From positions 8,556,001-8,620,000 of the forward strand of contig OX387606.1 of NCBI GenBank assembly GCA_947568835.1: DNA of 64,000 nt, in the 5' to 3' direction. The DNA comes from Protonemura montana (taxonomy: Eukaryota; Arthropoda; Insecta; Plecoptera; Nemouridae). This document shows positions 13,831-26,784 of this stretch, piece after piece. The position numbers and the translations under genes were made by a program. The first letter of the stretch is position 1. The number at the start of each line of letters is the position of its first letter. The notes below the pieces were generated by a model, which made no database searches, was not told the DNA's origin, and saw only the letters and a list, made by a program, of their open reading frames with translations.

Positions 13831-15461
13831 ATGGACCAACTTTACTCTGCATTAAACTCAATAAAAGTGTTGCGGTCCAGTGTTGGGCACGTATTTGATA
13901 TTCTAGGGAATGGACTCAGATCTGATCATGGTGAAGAAGGGAAAGAAACAAAATTCTTTCTTGAATTACAAACTTTACTCACGACTGTAAATACAAATCT
14001 TCGGTTAGTATTTTAAAATTTCGTAACTTTATATTAAATGTAACCATTTGGTCTTCTACAACTCTTTCTTCATCTTATCTTCCAGTGACGTCGAACAATC
14101 GGTTGGGTCCCTAACCGCTCCTCCAGGACCCTTCAACCTTGGAAACTCAACATTTTTAAGCCAAGAGAGCACCCAGGAACGACAGGCATTATATTCAGAG
14201 CTTGTGAACAGCTACAAGTGGACAGATAAAGTACACGAATATGGAAACCTGTCCGTTACACTCCTGAGTCAAAATGCACTGAAAAGATCGTACATTAATT
14301 CAAGCAGTGCAAAAAGAAGGCGAACACTTACAAGTAGTCACAATGTTCCCCCACAGTAAGCTGATTCTGGACATAAATTATATTTCATTTGTTATTAATA
14401 AAAACACTCATTACATTTCATTGCATGCGTTAATCCATACAAATAAAACTAAGTGCACACTGTATAGCAAACCTGAAAACTAAAGTGGTTATCTCTTTAG
14501 AACTGTGGACACTGTCATTTCAACAATAGATCGCCTCTTCCCTGACATGTCTGTCAGCGTCTCACGACCATTTGCTACAAACGCCGTTCTTCAGGTATCG
14601 GTAAATAAGTTCATTTGCTTTTCTTTAACAGTTAATAGGGTTTTGAGTGAATGTGTTTAATTGTCCTTTGCAAAACATGCATCTTCTTTGGTGAAATCGC
14701 TCTTAATTATTTTTGCAGATAAGCCTTGGCCGTATCTTGAAGGCTGTGGTAGCGTTCAAGGGCCTGATGATCGAATGGGTCGTTGTCAAGGGATATGCTG
14801 AGACCTTGGACCTGTGGACGGAGTCTCGACACAAAGTCTTCCGAAAAGTGACCGAGAATTCGCACGCTGCAATGCTGCATTTCTACTCACCAACTCTTCC
14901 AGAGCTTGCTGTTCGATCTTTCATGGTTAGTTTAATATTTGATAGGCAATTGAATCATTGAGCTAGGTAGAATACTTTCTTAAGGTTAATCACCGTCCAT
15001 ACTAAATTCTAGAGTCTTGAACCATTGCTGTACTTTCTAAATTTTAATTCTAGAAACATTTTGTTGACAGTTTGTTTCAGACAAGTTTTAGATTTAATTT
15101 AAATAATGAAGTGATGGGAAGAATTTAATTAAAACATCTTTCCTGGTTTGCAAGCTTAACATTGCAAAAATGTCTCACAATTAGCACCATACCTGGCTAT
15201 ATAATGAGAACTAAAAATCTTCAACATTTTATATTTTTCAAGCTTTTCAGTACCTCTCCACTGCGGTAGTTTTAGTGTTGAGAGATAAAGTGTAAATGGA
15301 GCTGATTGTGTGTTGTCTTCCTACAGACGTGGTTCCACAGCTACTCTTCCCTGTTCAGTGACCCATGCAAACGTTGCAACAATCACCTGCACAGCTCGCT
15401 GCCACCCACGTGGCGCGACTTCCGCACTCTCGAGCCGTTTCATGAGGAGTGCAAGCCGTGA
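13831..15461 (+). CDS. MED27: Mediator complex subunit 27
   Basis: Five coding exons (13831-14003, 14086-14355, 14501-14594, 14719-14925, 15327-15461) join in phase into 292 residues, close to the roughly 310 of vertebrate MED27. The assignment rests mainly on the C-terminus, where the family signature is clear: TWFHSYSSLFSDPCKRC, then PPTWRDFRTLEPFHEEC. The paired CxxC and the final Cys look like a zinc-binding arrangement. The central exon (RILKAVVAFKGLMIEWV) also fits the family. MED27 is part of the tail/upper-body region of Mediator, which relays activator signals to RNA polymerase II in the nucleus. AATAAA lies at 15560, about 100 bases past the stop. The gene converges on the CRAL-TRIO gene; the ends are about 360 bases apart. 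Confidence 0.95.
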
Positions 15462-15559
15462 CTGACCAAATGTTTTAGATGCTGTTACACTTAATTTTAT
15501 CACTTTGTATTCTTTTTAAATATCAGTTTAGCTGCAAACTCACTATATTCTGAAGATGT

Positions 15560-15565
15560 AATAAA
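15560..15565 (+). promoter_or_regulatory. polyadenylation signal of MED27
   Basis: AATAAA lies 99 bases after the MED27 stop codon, within the sequence gatgtaataaaattat. It is the first such signal downstream. Confidence 0.6.
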
Positions 15566-15926
15566 ATTATACAAATGGCAAAGGGTTTTACCAGAAAGAA
15601 AACGTAACCGTTTAAAAGCCTTTACACACTACACAAGACAGGTTATCAACCTGGAGGTGGGATCTGTCGAGTTATCAATCAACAAGAACTATAAGAAATA
15701 TGCAAAGAATTCATTTGTTGAGTTAGCAATCATCTTTAAAAAGACATGACACCATAATTGGCATCTGGAAATGATCAACACTAAAGTAGTGATAGCGTTG
15801 TGTGCTATTTTTGGTTCCCTTTTAATGTTACTTTTCAAAAAAATTTAGTGTCATCTCCATAAATAGAAGCAAGTTGAAAAAAGGAGGCCAGGTGGGATGA
15901 AAGAAAATTAAATTAGATAATATATT

Positions 15927-15932
15927 TTATTG
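15927..15932 (-). promoter_or_regulatory. polyadenylation signal of the CRAL-TRIO gene
   Basis: TTTATT on the plus strand reads AATAAA on the minus strand, about 440 bases past the CRAL-TRIO stop at 16369. The interval 15570-15926 therefore separates the ends of the two convergent genes and holds no other feature. Confidence 0.4.
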
Positions 15933-16368
15933 ATATTTTTCAGAGGTTTAAATCTGTGATCCAGATAGGCATATGGGCATTTGGGCACAAACTACAGGAC
16001 GTAACATTCAGTTTTTAGTGTAAAAACTGGTAATATGTATGAGTGAATGTAAGTTACAACAAAGGACATGGATATAAAAAATAGTACCTATGAGTTCATT
16101 ACACAGACCCAAGATTATTTAATTAAAAAGCAAGTGCAAGAAAAATGCAAGTGTATGCTCTCTGAGGCTTCAAGGAAGATGGCTTGTTGAGTCAGGGGAA
16201 GGGTTTAAGGTATGTTACAAAGAATTAACCAACATTCTTATGGATGAACAAAAAAAAACAATAATAGCACCAGACATCTCGCATATCCCAACACTTCTCT
16301 CGCCACTCACTAAACAAAATCATCACATTCACAAACAAACAACACCGCAGAGCAAAAACAAAGTCTTA

Positions 16369-19300
16369 TCAATCCAGCTCCAATTTTCTGAAAGAGCCGC
16401 TCACTCCCATGATACCGTTGTCGATGGATCCACACCGGGTCCCATTTCTTAGTGCTGAAACCGAGCCCACCTTTGCTTCATCTGAGAAGAGTTCCAAACG
16501 GACCGTCATTTTGTCATTCGACAGAAGCTTCGGCCTTGCCGCCTTCAACTCTTTCTTCCACAAGTCGATCATCTCAGCCATTGGCATCACACCGCCATAT
16601 TCCTTGGGCAGAAGCTTTGCGTCGACGTTCTTGCATGCGTCAGCCACTGACGTGTAGATCTACAAGATATATTCAATAAATTGGTACAGTTTTTGTAATA
16701 GTGGTCATGGTTTTAAGCAGGAAAGGTTCCTTTTTTTCGTATTGGCACATCCGACATCTAGAAAAGGCTAAGGGCTGTAACTTATGTTCATTTCTCTAAA
16801 ATCGAGTAAAATATTAAAGGAGGAGCAAATAAAATGTTTTATGTTCTGAGACTACAACGCGTTGAACGCCAAACTGTGAAGATAAAGGGCCTTGTACACT
16901 CTGGTGAGAAGTGATGATGAACCTAACCTAGCCTAGAAGGAAGAGGAGCAGGGCCCGACCTATAAATTAAGCGCCCCTTGGTACCACAGGGCGCGCCCAC
17001 AAATGAAATATATTTATAATAGACAGGGATAAAAGACAAGAAAATTTTGATTCCAATCATTCAATGATGTTTTCTAGACAACATCTACGAGTTTCAGCTA
17101 ATATTAGGCTTGCTTGGAAAATCAGATCCTTCTTCTATTCTTGAAGTGTATTCCATTCAATCCGCGTGAATCAGGAACTGATGAGGGGAAATCCGGAGAA
17201 GGAAGGTAGGGTAAGGATCTTAAAATTTTTCGTTGGAGATAACGAAAATTATCTTCGAAAATTCCATGGTTAATACACGTAACGTTCGTGATCTATAGCG
17301 AAAAAGTTCCCAACAATTGGTAGTTCCTTCTTTCGAGAGGCTGATATAAGCATGTAAAGGGCTGATTTCACCAAAGCCGTTTAAAACGCTCTTAAATGTC
17401 GTTTAGGGGTGGTTTTAACCGGCGCAGTAATTTGCATTAAAACAATGATATTTTAATAATTGCTAACCAAAAAAACTAAGACAACACAAGAAGAACAAGA
17501 AAAATAGTTTTTAACAATGTGTTTGCTTCTAGACGGAATATTTGGTGACTTGAAAATAGCAATGGTACTACTTAATTTGACCTCCAAACGATAGTTAACA
17601 AGTTAATCTCCCATTTTAGTTAAGGACGATTGCCACATTACTATGTAATCAACTCTATAAAAAATTATTATTATTATTATTATTGGAGTTTTAAATATTA
17701 AACGGCGTTTAGGGCGGAGTGAAAATAGTGACGGTTGCTAAATAAAATGTATTTTATTTGACCGGACAAAGACTTCCTAAATCATCGCCAAATTCAAATG
17801 TAAATGTACATCTTTTTTGTGTATTTATCTAAACATCCTTTTTCAAATCTTTCAAAATGTCAGGTAAACGGGGAAAATAATTTTGGCCTAAAATCTCCCT
17901 TAACCCTTAAACGCCTTAAACTCCCTTAAACCCCGATTAAGAAAGATTAAAACGGTTTTGGTGAAATCGGCCCTTATAAAGGCTGCTCTTTCAACAGCTA
18001 ACTTAAACCATTGATTAAGGATCAAGGAAAGCTATCCTTAGCCAAATCTTACATATGACGGAATTGAACATGAAACGTTGTTTTCTGAATGGCAATCAGT
18101 ATGACGGGCACCCAACCAACTCATGACTCGCTTTAACATACTGGTTTTTCTAACCTCATGTTCACACTTAAATTTAGGGAAATAATCATTGTTACAGATG
18201 CATTTGTATGAACAAAGTAATTGGGAAATCCCCCAATAAATAAATATTAAAAATTTGAACGTTTATATCTCTAATCAGTCTTATGTTTCGGCAGGATTTC
18301 GTTTATCATGTTAATAAGTGTCCTTGGCGTTGGTTCAACCTTTCTTTACTCTAAGGTTCATCACCACACACGAATGACAATTACATCGAGGGGAAGTTTC
18401 GTGATTTGCATCGTAAACTCTAGGCTCACCTTGACACGTTTCTGGATCTTTTCGGACACCAGGGACATCGCGAAATCCAGGGCGAACTTGAGGGAAGGAT
18501 TCGTGTTGAATCCGTGCATCTCCTTGTGTCTCATCGGCAGAGAGCGCTGTGAACATGATGTCGATACCGCGGTGTCATTACACGCACATTGAACGTCCAA
18601 TTGATGTATTTACCCACATGTCATGGACTGAAGGAAATAACGTTAATTTTAGCGGCGGTATTTCCTTCAGGATTTTGATTGGTTGCTAGAATCGTATTTT
18701 CATGCTAAGTCGCCCTTTAAGTATATGGATTGTGCCACGCATGTTGGCTAATTCTAATTACGGGATGGCTTGACCATACTTTTCAACGGTAGGCATGTGG
18801 TTGGTTTGTCTTGAGGACAATGATTCAAAATCAAATGCTGATAACCTTTGTGCATTATTCATCAAACTGTCCAGCGATGGTGAAATTATTTGGAAGTTCA
18901 CCAGGCTGGACGCACGGTGTTCATATACCATTGTTTCCCATTGTCGCCTTTCCAGAGTGCTTGCTGCTTCAGCTTTCTATTGTCTGTCAATTTAAAGAAT
19001 ATGTCAAGCACGTTGCCTTGCTCATATGTCGAATGTGTGCTGTGTTTTTGGAGGTTTTTTTATGTCTTATCAGAATTATTTGCCCCATCGATTTATCGGA
19101 TTCCAAAACCTTATTCATGTCATAATGTGACCTGCCGCCTCTTGTCGAAACGTTGTCTAACTAAATCTAATTATTGGTCGTCTGCGTTCATTTTTCGTCC
19201 ACTATTATTCATCTTCAATAAGCTGCGATCCAATTCAGGATAAGAACCACAAAAAAAATAACGAAAAAGTGAATGTCGGCCATTTTTGTGGGTGCTATTT

Positions 19301-21869
19301 TAGTTTCTTATGTAAGTATATTTAATGAAAATTTTTCAATCTGTGAAGTTTATAGCATATTAATTCCAATTTGCGAAGAATTGATTTTAAACGCAAGCAC
19401 TGTGATCTCACCTCGCCATTCTTGGCCATGCGCACCGCTTCACGCGGCGTGAAAAGCGTGAGGTGAGGGAAACTGATTCCAGCTCCGTCTCCGAAATGCA
19501 CGAATCCACGGACTTGGTTCTCCTCGTCTTCCAAGAGAGTCTCGTAGGTGATGCCGTGGACGCGACAAATGTCCTCCTTGGTGTACTTATGGGGGTCAAA
19601 CGCCGATGCGCGTATGATTATCATACGCCTTCCTCGGCTGTCGCGGCCCGGTACCGCAAAAATGTACCTGCGCAATGGAAAATAATCTGTGCTATACAGA
19701 TACATGCTTTCTGGGGGACTGATTTTGTTACGATTATTTTTAAATAATCGTTAAAGTTACAATTATATGTGGAGGAGAGAGGCGAGAAGTGGACTGAAGT
19801 TAGAGAAAACGAAATTTGGACAGACGGAGAAAAATGAAAAAACGAGTTGGCAGACCAGTTGGAATTATTTCCAAGTGAAAAATGTCATAGAGTGTTTATT
19901 TGATTTGTCCCATCAATCTTGATTCCACAATAAGGTGTTTCCTCACCACAATGAGAGAATCGCTCAAAAATGACTTTGGGGCCACAAAGCAAAGTTTAAG
20001 AACCCTCTTACATTTGTGGGCTAAAATCTCATCACCTTGGTAACAAGCCACGAAAATCTGGGAACACATCTGTGGTAATCTCGATAATCTTTCATTTCCG
20101 GGTCCAGTTCACGAACATTTTGTTATCTCGGGGGTAACTCCAGTATGCTCATGTTATACTTTTGCTCATGTTGAATTTGTTTCAATTCATTTCCAAAAAA
20201 AAAATGTTCTACTAAAAGAAGTAATTAGTTGTAGTTGTACCTATATATTTTTGACCCGGAGGTTTCAACTTAAGCTTTGGCTTTATAGATCGGGCCCCTG
20301 GACCCCTCTTCTGTAACTTCTTTTCCGTGGAATGAGGTGAGCGCTTAACTTGTTCTATTGTTAGCATTAGAAAAATGGCTTGCTTCATCTCATTGCATTC
20401 CATTCCACTAAAATAAGTTACAGAAAGGGGTCTCAGTGTCAAAAATAAAGCCAAACTTTTCGAGGATAACATCCCCTGCGAAATTGTGATATCTAAGTTT
20501 TATATACTACTACCAGACCACTAGTCACTCAGCACCTATAAATTAGAGTGAAGAACAGGTAAGAAAGGACAAGTATAAGAACTCTATGCCAGACAATTCG
20601 ATTTCAGGGAAAAGACTCACCCTTTAGTGATGAGTTCGTCCATTGCGGGCAGTGTGTAATCGAGGTTGTTGAAGGCGATTGCGACGGCGTGTCGGAGCAG
20701 CACATAGCTCTCGATGGCTTCACTGGCCTGCATGACGCTGAACTTCTTGAAGCGCAGGAATCGCAGCAGGAAGTTTGAGTCTGAGGGGGATGTCATTAGA
20801 GGTTCATTTTAGAGTATTAACCTCGATGGGGCCTGTAGCAACGCGCGTGGTAGGATGTATTTTTAAATCTTGGAACTGAATTATTTTCGCTAGCTAGATA
20901 CATACGGGCGAAGATTGTCGATGCCAGTCAAAGGTGATTCCGATTATGCAAAGGCAATGATCAGTCATTATCCGATGAGGGCTACACTAAGGTTTTTTTT
21001 TAAATTGTATTATCTCACAGATTTTATAAAGATATTTCACATAGCTATGTAGAAACTCATTATTTGAACGAGAAAGATGGAAGAAGCTCGAATAAAATTT
21101 ATAATAAGGATAGAAGGTGTCATGATAATGAATGAAATAAAATTAAAGTTGCAGGGTTTTTGGTTTTTCTGGTGATTCCATCAGGGAGCTGAAACCAGCA
21201 AGCTAACTCCCCTTCCGAAAATGAAGTTTTTAGGAAAAAAGTAAGTGTAGAGAGTTAAGAATATAGAATTGGAAAAGAGAGACTAAAATTGTTTGAAAAA
21301 TTTATGAAAATAGGCGAAGAAAAATTTATAAAAAAGATCGAGTGAAGGGTAAGAGAAAGACCAAGAGGAGGATATGTGGAAAATGTAAGAAGTGAAGGAA
21401 AGAGGTGTGAAGGAAAGAGGAGGAAGTCGCAATGAAAAATAAGAGAATGAAAAGTGAACGGACAAAGAAGTATGGTAGACGTTGGGGTCAATTAGGGAAT
21501 ATGAAGAAGGATTAAGTAAGAACTAAGAATACAAATGATTTGGCAGCTCATTTTTTATGCCTGGTGCCTTTAATATAAGATTGTCTACCTGTTTCGTAAG
21601 AAAATGGATAAAAGAATGAATTCTTTAAAAAAATTATGATTGTGGCCAAGTCCTCAAACATCTGAACCTCAAATTCGATCCTGTGTGTTTTAAAACTTAC
21701 CAAGCCTGCAGTTACTAATCTTCGGATTCGTCTTGATCCATTCTCTTATCTGCGTGAGCGACTGTTGCCGTGTAGACTCCGTTTCCCGCAACTCTTCCTT
21801 CGCGATCCTCTGAGTGTCCTTAGATAACGGGCACACATATTCATCCTCCTCTGTCACCCAAGAAGTCAT
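16369..21869 (-). CDS. CRAL-TRIO (Sec14-like) lipid-transfer protein
   Basis: Five coding exons (21869-21701, 20780-20621, 19667-19412, 18546-18430, 16659-16369) join in phase into 330 residues. An acceptor 7 bases upstream of the ATG (ttgtttcag) implies a non-coding first exon farther upstream. The N-terminal helical CRAL-TRIO-N region contains RLDSNFLLRFLRFKKFSV. The lipid-binding domain follows: YIFAVPGRDSRGRRMIIIR, then the SLPMRHKEMHGFNT and LPKEYGG signatures that mark clavesin/alpha-tocopherol-transfer-like members. Insects carry many such genes, so no specific symbol is justified. The expected role is cytosolic binding and transport of a hydrophobic ligand such as a retinoid, tocopherol or phosphoinositide; the ligand cannot be read from the sequence. 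The last intron holds a MITE (17358-17974). Confidence 0.93.
17358..17974. mobile_element. Harbinger-like MITE (617 bp)
   Basis: Imperfect terminal inverted repeats are visible: the left end reads AGGGCTGATTTCACCAAAGC and the right end, reverse-complemented, reads AGGGCCGATTTCACCAAAAC. The flanks are TAA on the left and TAT on the right, compatible with a decayed 3-bp TWA duplication. A (ATT)n run lies inside. There is no transposase frame. The ends resemble non-autonomous PIF/Harbinger elements, which is an inference from terminal sequence and duplication size. Confidence 0.6.
21255..21510 (+). repeat. purine-rich tract
   Basis: About 250 bases of strongly purine-biased sequence (GA/AAG-rich on the plus strand) lie in the first coding intron of the CRAL-TRIO gene. 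On the minus strand this is polypyrimidine and produces spurious Ser/Phe/Leu-rich open frames. Confidence 0.5.
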
Positions 21870-21879
21870 GACTGCACTG

Positions 21880-24800
21880 AAACAAGACAGGCACACGGGC
21901 TTTATACGAACTATTTATGCCAAGTTCATCGCTGGTATTACCACTTTCAAATACTATATTTAACAATTTAAAGTACGACATTAAATATTCGGTATTTGAT
22001 TGTGATAATTACATGTAATCGTATTTGCGAATGTTGGCATGGATTATGCGTCGAAGAAGAATAATAATGAGTGTATATTATTGTCGCGACAGTTTTTTTT
22101 TTCTTTCTTGCCATTGATCTGCAGCCGTGAATATAGGCATCAGTTTTGAGATAGTTTGAACCAAGACAAAAACAAAAATTGACGTTAATTATCATTCTGA
22201 CGTAAGTCTGTCATTTCCTGAGGTATTTTTCGAGTAGTTACATACATACTCTTATCAGAGTCGGTAAACAGAGAAAAATACGTTGTATTTACTTTTATTC
22301 CAAAACGAATAAGTTGACTGAAATCAATCACACACGGTATTTCACCATTTATAGGTATAAACACTGAACAGATTAGCACGGAATTGGGTAATTAGACCGT
22401 TCTCTCCGTAAAAGATCATATTATGGAACTGAACGCATTTTTATGAGAAATCCTTAATGCATGTCATGCCAGTGACATAATCTTTGTCGCGTCGATTCTT
22501 ATTTTATTTGTCTCATCTCAGGTGCAAACGGAAATCAACGACCCCAGGTGAATGTGAGAGTGATCATAACCACATGTTCTCCATGATCGGAGAAAGTACC
22601 GAAGCATTATTGCCATGTGCACTTTTGCTGACATACAACGAAAATGTAATTACTTTTACGTGCTTCCACTTTGTGCTCGGTGCTTTTAAAGGGTTATTTT
22701 TAATTTGGCGCGGGCGTGAAGAGTAACATAATTATCTAATCTGAGTATTGTGATGCAAGAGTGCAATGTCCCTTTGTGCAAACCGCGACTTGACCCAAAA
22801 GATGTCTTTGTTTGGTTCTGCAAGTCATAAAAGTGTGTGGGGATTTGAATGCGCGGGGATTCGTGAATAACATTCAGTTGAAGTGTCTTGCGTCTGTGAA
22901 CTAATTCTCGGGTTTGTTTTCTTGATTGACCTATTGCAGACGATTGAGTAACTTAAATACTATATCTCTAGGACAAATATGGTTAGTATATGCTTCTCAA
23001 ATAGGTATGGCTTTGAATCAATGAAACAGATACATATTATTAACCAATTGCACACCCGGCTATTAAAAATTTTGGTGTCTATATACACTCAGCGTTACTT
23101 TTTAAAACGAAACTATTTGTAAACAACTTTTTTACGAGAATGATGTAGAACAAGTTCCAGGTTTCGGACAACTCGTTTGGTTTCAAGACATTTACTTCAC
23201 TGATCATTATTATATTGGCTTCTTTTTTAAATCGTGCAAAAATAATTTTCAGCAAAACAGAAAGTTTCTCCGGGGGCTAGGCGGGCCGTCGGGATAATTT
23301 CAAAAGTAAACCGTTGTATTACTTGCAAAAAGCAGTGTGTATTAAACAGAATTCGCTAGGACATGTCAATACATTGATGAGATTTAGCTGTGAGGCAATC
23401 GTGGACATTTGTCAATACCGGCCCTGAATTGTTTTTTCGTGGATGGTTGTGTAAATGAACAGTTTCAAGGTTTGAATATTGGGAAAATTGTATTATTTGA
23501 AGCATTAATTAAACGGTCACAATCAAGTAGACTTGAGACGATAAAATAATTAATTTTTTTCGAGAAAGTTTAAAAAACTTCTGTTGCCATGAGGGTGAAA
23601 TTTATAAGAACTCGAAATTACGAGATGGGAGTGTCTAAAAAAATGCTGATTACAAATGTAGTCAATCTTGACCCGATACCGATCGGAAAAAGGTACTTAG
23701 TAGTCTCTTAGAACGACATTTTCTTGAGGTACCCTTCAAGGTCTTTGGTAATAAAGTGCGTAGGTCTATCATTACCTCGTTCGTACGAAATATACGAATA
23801 AAATGACCAATTGGAACGACACAAAAATGCTCGAGTCAATGGAAAAATTATACAGATATAACGAAACTAACTATACCTATTATCAGTGCTTTTATTTCAT
23901 ACTTATATACTCTTTCTCAGTTAATATTTGAGATTGGTCTGTGCTCTAAAGTTCCGCAAAATATGCAAAAAATTACAGACTGTTGTGGTTTCCCGTACTT
24001 TTCGCGGCGGTATCACGAACTTGCTTAATAATCAGCCGGCAAAAGAGATAAAGGTCGGTTGTTTTATATTTCCGTGAGCACATGAGCACCTTCACTCTAA
24101 AATACCAATTATCAACGACCGGTTAAATTCTTAAACTCAACGACGGACTGATCCACAAAGCAGTGTACAAGTTTAACCTCCAGAGTTTAAGATGATCACC
24201 CAATCACAGACGGTATTTCCAGATTTTCAAATGTCGTTACCGCGATAATACCAACTTTAACCCTAAATTTATCCTTTGTGGATCCAGCCGCAGAAAATGT
24301 ATAACAAACCATTGAAATTCATGTCAGTTACAATACCTTATCGTTGGAAAATTCAGTTGGTGTTTTCTTTATCTTAGCAGTAGCTCACCGGCGACTCTTA
24401 TTGACTGGGAGCAAGAAGGCAAGTAAGCATTCTGTCTTTCGACTCGGCGTCTTAACTCAGTCCAATCACACTCACACACACACCTTTCACTCTTGCATAA
24501 TCGAACTCACTTATGCCATCCAGACCCAGCACGAGGGTCTATGCGTCTACCATTGTACATCTCTGCAACAATGGGGCTTATACTGGAACGGTTTTTTGTG
24601 CGCGGTAACCTTGACTGGGGCCGAACTGTTAAATAATAACTGAAATATAATATGAAGGTGAATTTGATTATGTAATTGTTGAAACTATTGACTGGGATAG
24701 GAAAAAAGTGACGGTGTCGCACCAGAAAGTCGTGTGGGCTTGGATAGATTGATCATTCTGAATGGATGAGTGTCGTGGCTTTATTCTTTGTCTTTACACA

Positions 24801-24960
24801 TTTTAACCACGACCAATTAGTCAAGGTTTTGTCGCGACCACACGTTTGTAGCTACATTAATGAATAATAAAAAAAAACATTATCATGCGACTTGTGCATC
24901 TTCGTTTCTTGCATCGTTAATTTGATTATGTTTCCGACTTATTCAGAAGAAAAAAAACGA
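21880..24960. other. intergenic, no gene seen
   Basis: Likely to contain the non-coding 5' exon and promoter of the CRAL-TRIO gene, but I cannot place them. There is a short CA run near 24471-24482. Around 24145-24290 an imperfect inverted pair (ctgatccacaaag / ctttgtggatc) hints at a decayed MITE. No supported coding frame. Confidence 0.4.
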
Positions 24961-24971
24961 GTGGTATTTAA

Positions 24972-25234
24972 GAAAAACTATTTGAAATGGGTTTTGAATG
25001 CTAAGTAAAGGACAACTAAATTTCCCGACGTTTCGTAACATGTACTGGTTACTTCTTCAAGGGTTAGAGCAGTTCGTGAAGAAGTAACCCTTGAAGAAGT
25101 AACTAGTACATGTTACGAAACGTCGGAAAATTTAGTTGTTCTTTACTTAGCATTCAAAACCCATTTCAAATAGTTTTTCTTAAAACTAGTGCTAAGGATA
25201 AATCAAGTAGACATGAGTCTTAAAGCCATCATTA
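24972..25234 (-). mobile_element. short Penelope-like-derived element, copy A (palindromic)
   Basis: A 263-bp insertion flanked by a perfect 12-bp target-site duplication, AGTGGTATTTAA, at 24960-24971 and 25235-25246. The body is a near-perfect foldback: the left arm (aactatttgaaatgggtttt... cgacgtttcgtaacatg) is repeated inverted in the right arm. The 3' end, gctaaggataaatcaagtag followed by acatgagtct, is shared with the copies at 26.4 and 26.8 kb. Each arm carries the TTGAAGA...GTAAC...GTTACGAAACGTC block. No coding capacity. Assignment to Penelope-like derivatives rests on the CGAAACGTC block and the long variable duplication; it is an inference. Confidence 0.65.
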
Positions 25235-26394
25235 AGTGGTATTTAATTTTTTGACCTCAAGGCTGTCATTTCACACAAATGATTAAAATTTCGTATATGC
25301 GTTTTTCAACATGTAGCTCGTATCAGAGTGACCAATATGTATTTGTAAGAGTGATACGCCCAAACGTATTTATTTTATCAATCCATCAGTCACCTTTTAA
25401 ATTTCAACAATCGAATTGACATTTTATAAAGTTGTAATTGTTGTGGTAAAATTAATCACGATTACTTAGTGTAAATGTCAACTGTTGTCATTCACACAAA
25501 AGACACGCACAACTTACCAATAAATGTAATTGACAATTTGTTCACCAGTATTTTTTAGAGATGCTCGCATAACGATAGAAGTAGATTTAATACTGCATCC
25601 GGGTAATGGTTACATACACATAGTTATGACTCGCTAGGTTGGTCGAATTTGGGCAAATTTTAGTACGCTTTATAGATTCCGAGTAAAGAATTTCGACAAG
25701 TACCTAAAGGTTACAGTTCAGTAAGGTTTACAGAATCGAAAGTAAACTATAACGGCAATAACGTACCGAAATACGACCATTTTGTGTGCATTTCATTTTC
25801 ACTTTGGCTGAAACTCAGCAGGGTGAAAGTCGACCGTGATCAGATCGGAAGTGATATCTGTGGTGATTCTGTGCGCAGTTGAAACACCTTCCTGCTAGCC
25901 GGTGAAGTGATGGGTCGAGTCTCAACGTTGATATATCCTAGTCCCACAAATAAATTTAACCGGTCTACGCGGCTAACTAGTGCTCGAGAGTGAAGAAGAA
26001 AGTATGGGGTCGATGGTATGGGTAAGAAAGTTAGAGCTGTACCGCCTTAAATGCACAGAAGCTGCTAGGGTTGCCTAACTTTGGAATAGCACGGCATTTC
26101 GTAACGTTTAGAAGAGCGAAACATGGTTATTCCTGGTCATTTTCTAACTTTTCCTCATGAAAAATTAAGTTTAGAGTAATACGGGTAGAGCGAAATTGCG
26201 TTTGAGTTTTATGAGAACGCGTATGCAAATCATTGTAGTGCTAAAAAAACCGTTGTGGTTATGGAATTTTTTAAATCCAAATTTGAAGAAAAGTTGTTAG
26301 TCTATATATCGACTCATCGAAAACTTCGAACTACATATTAAGTGTATTGATTGATCACTTAACGCTACTCTCAATACTCAATACACACAGCATG

Positions 26395-26745
26395 AAACAA
26401 AAAACTATTTACAACTGGTTTTTTGAATGCTAAGAATAAAAATTGTTTTCCCGACGTTTCGTAATTTGTTTCTTCACCAAGGGCAGTTATCAGTTTCTCC
26501 GATGACAAAAGAACCACACAAATATAAACAATTGCCTTGTCTACGCATTCTAAATTCATCTTACTAAACAAAAGGTAAATAATTGAAAGAACTATGAACT
26601 GCTTTTTTGATGAACAATGACCCCAATAAAATCGGTGTTTTTTTTACTAACTAAACTAATTATTGTGAGTGCAGCATCGAAAATCCAGTTGTAAATAGTT
26701 TTTTTCAAAACAAGTGTTAAGGTTAGATCGAAGTAGACATGAGTC
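26395..26745 (-). mobile_element. short Penelope-like-derived element, copy B (diverged)
   Basis: A diverged relative of copies A and D. It starts with aaaaactatttacaactggt, carries cccgacgtttcgtaa and ends with agtagacatgagtcta. The internal region (gaaccacacaaatataaacaattgcc) is shared with copy D. The core block reads GTGAAGA, so the first core base is changed. A target-site duplication is not convincing. Confidence 0.55.
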
Positions 26746-26784
26746 TAAACACCATCATACGAACAGGTAAGCAACTTTTATCAT

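Noticed and set aside
21255-21491. Minus-strand Ser/Phe/Leu-rich frame
   Set aside because: Product of a polypyrimidine tract inside an intron.
24145-24290. Possible decayed MITE with gatccacaaag inverted motifs
   Set aside because: Only about 12 bases of complementarity and no duplication, too weak to list as an element.
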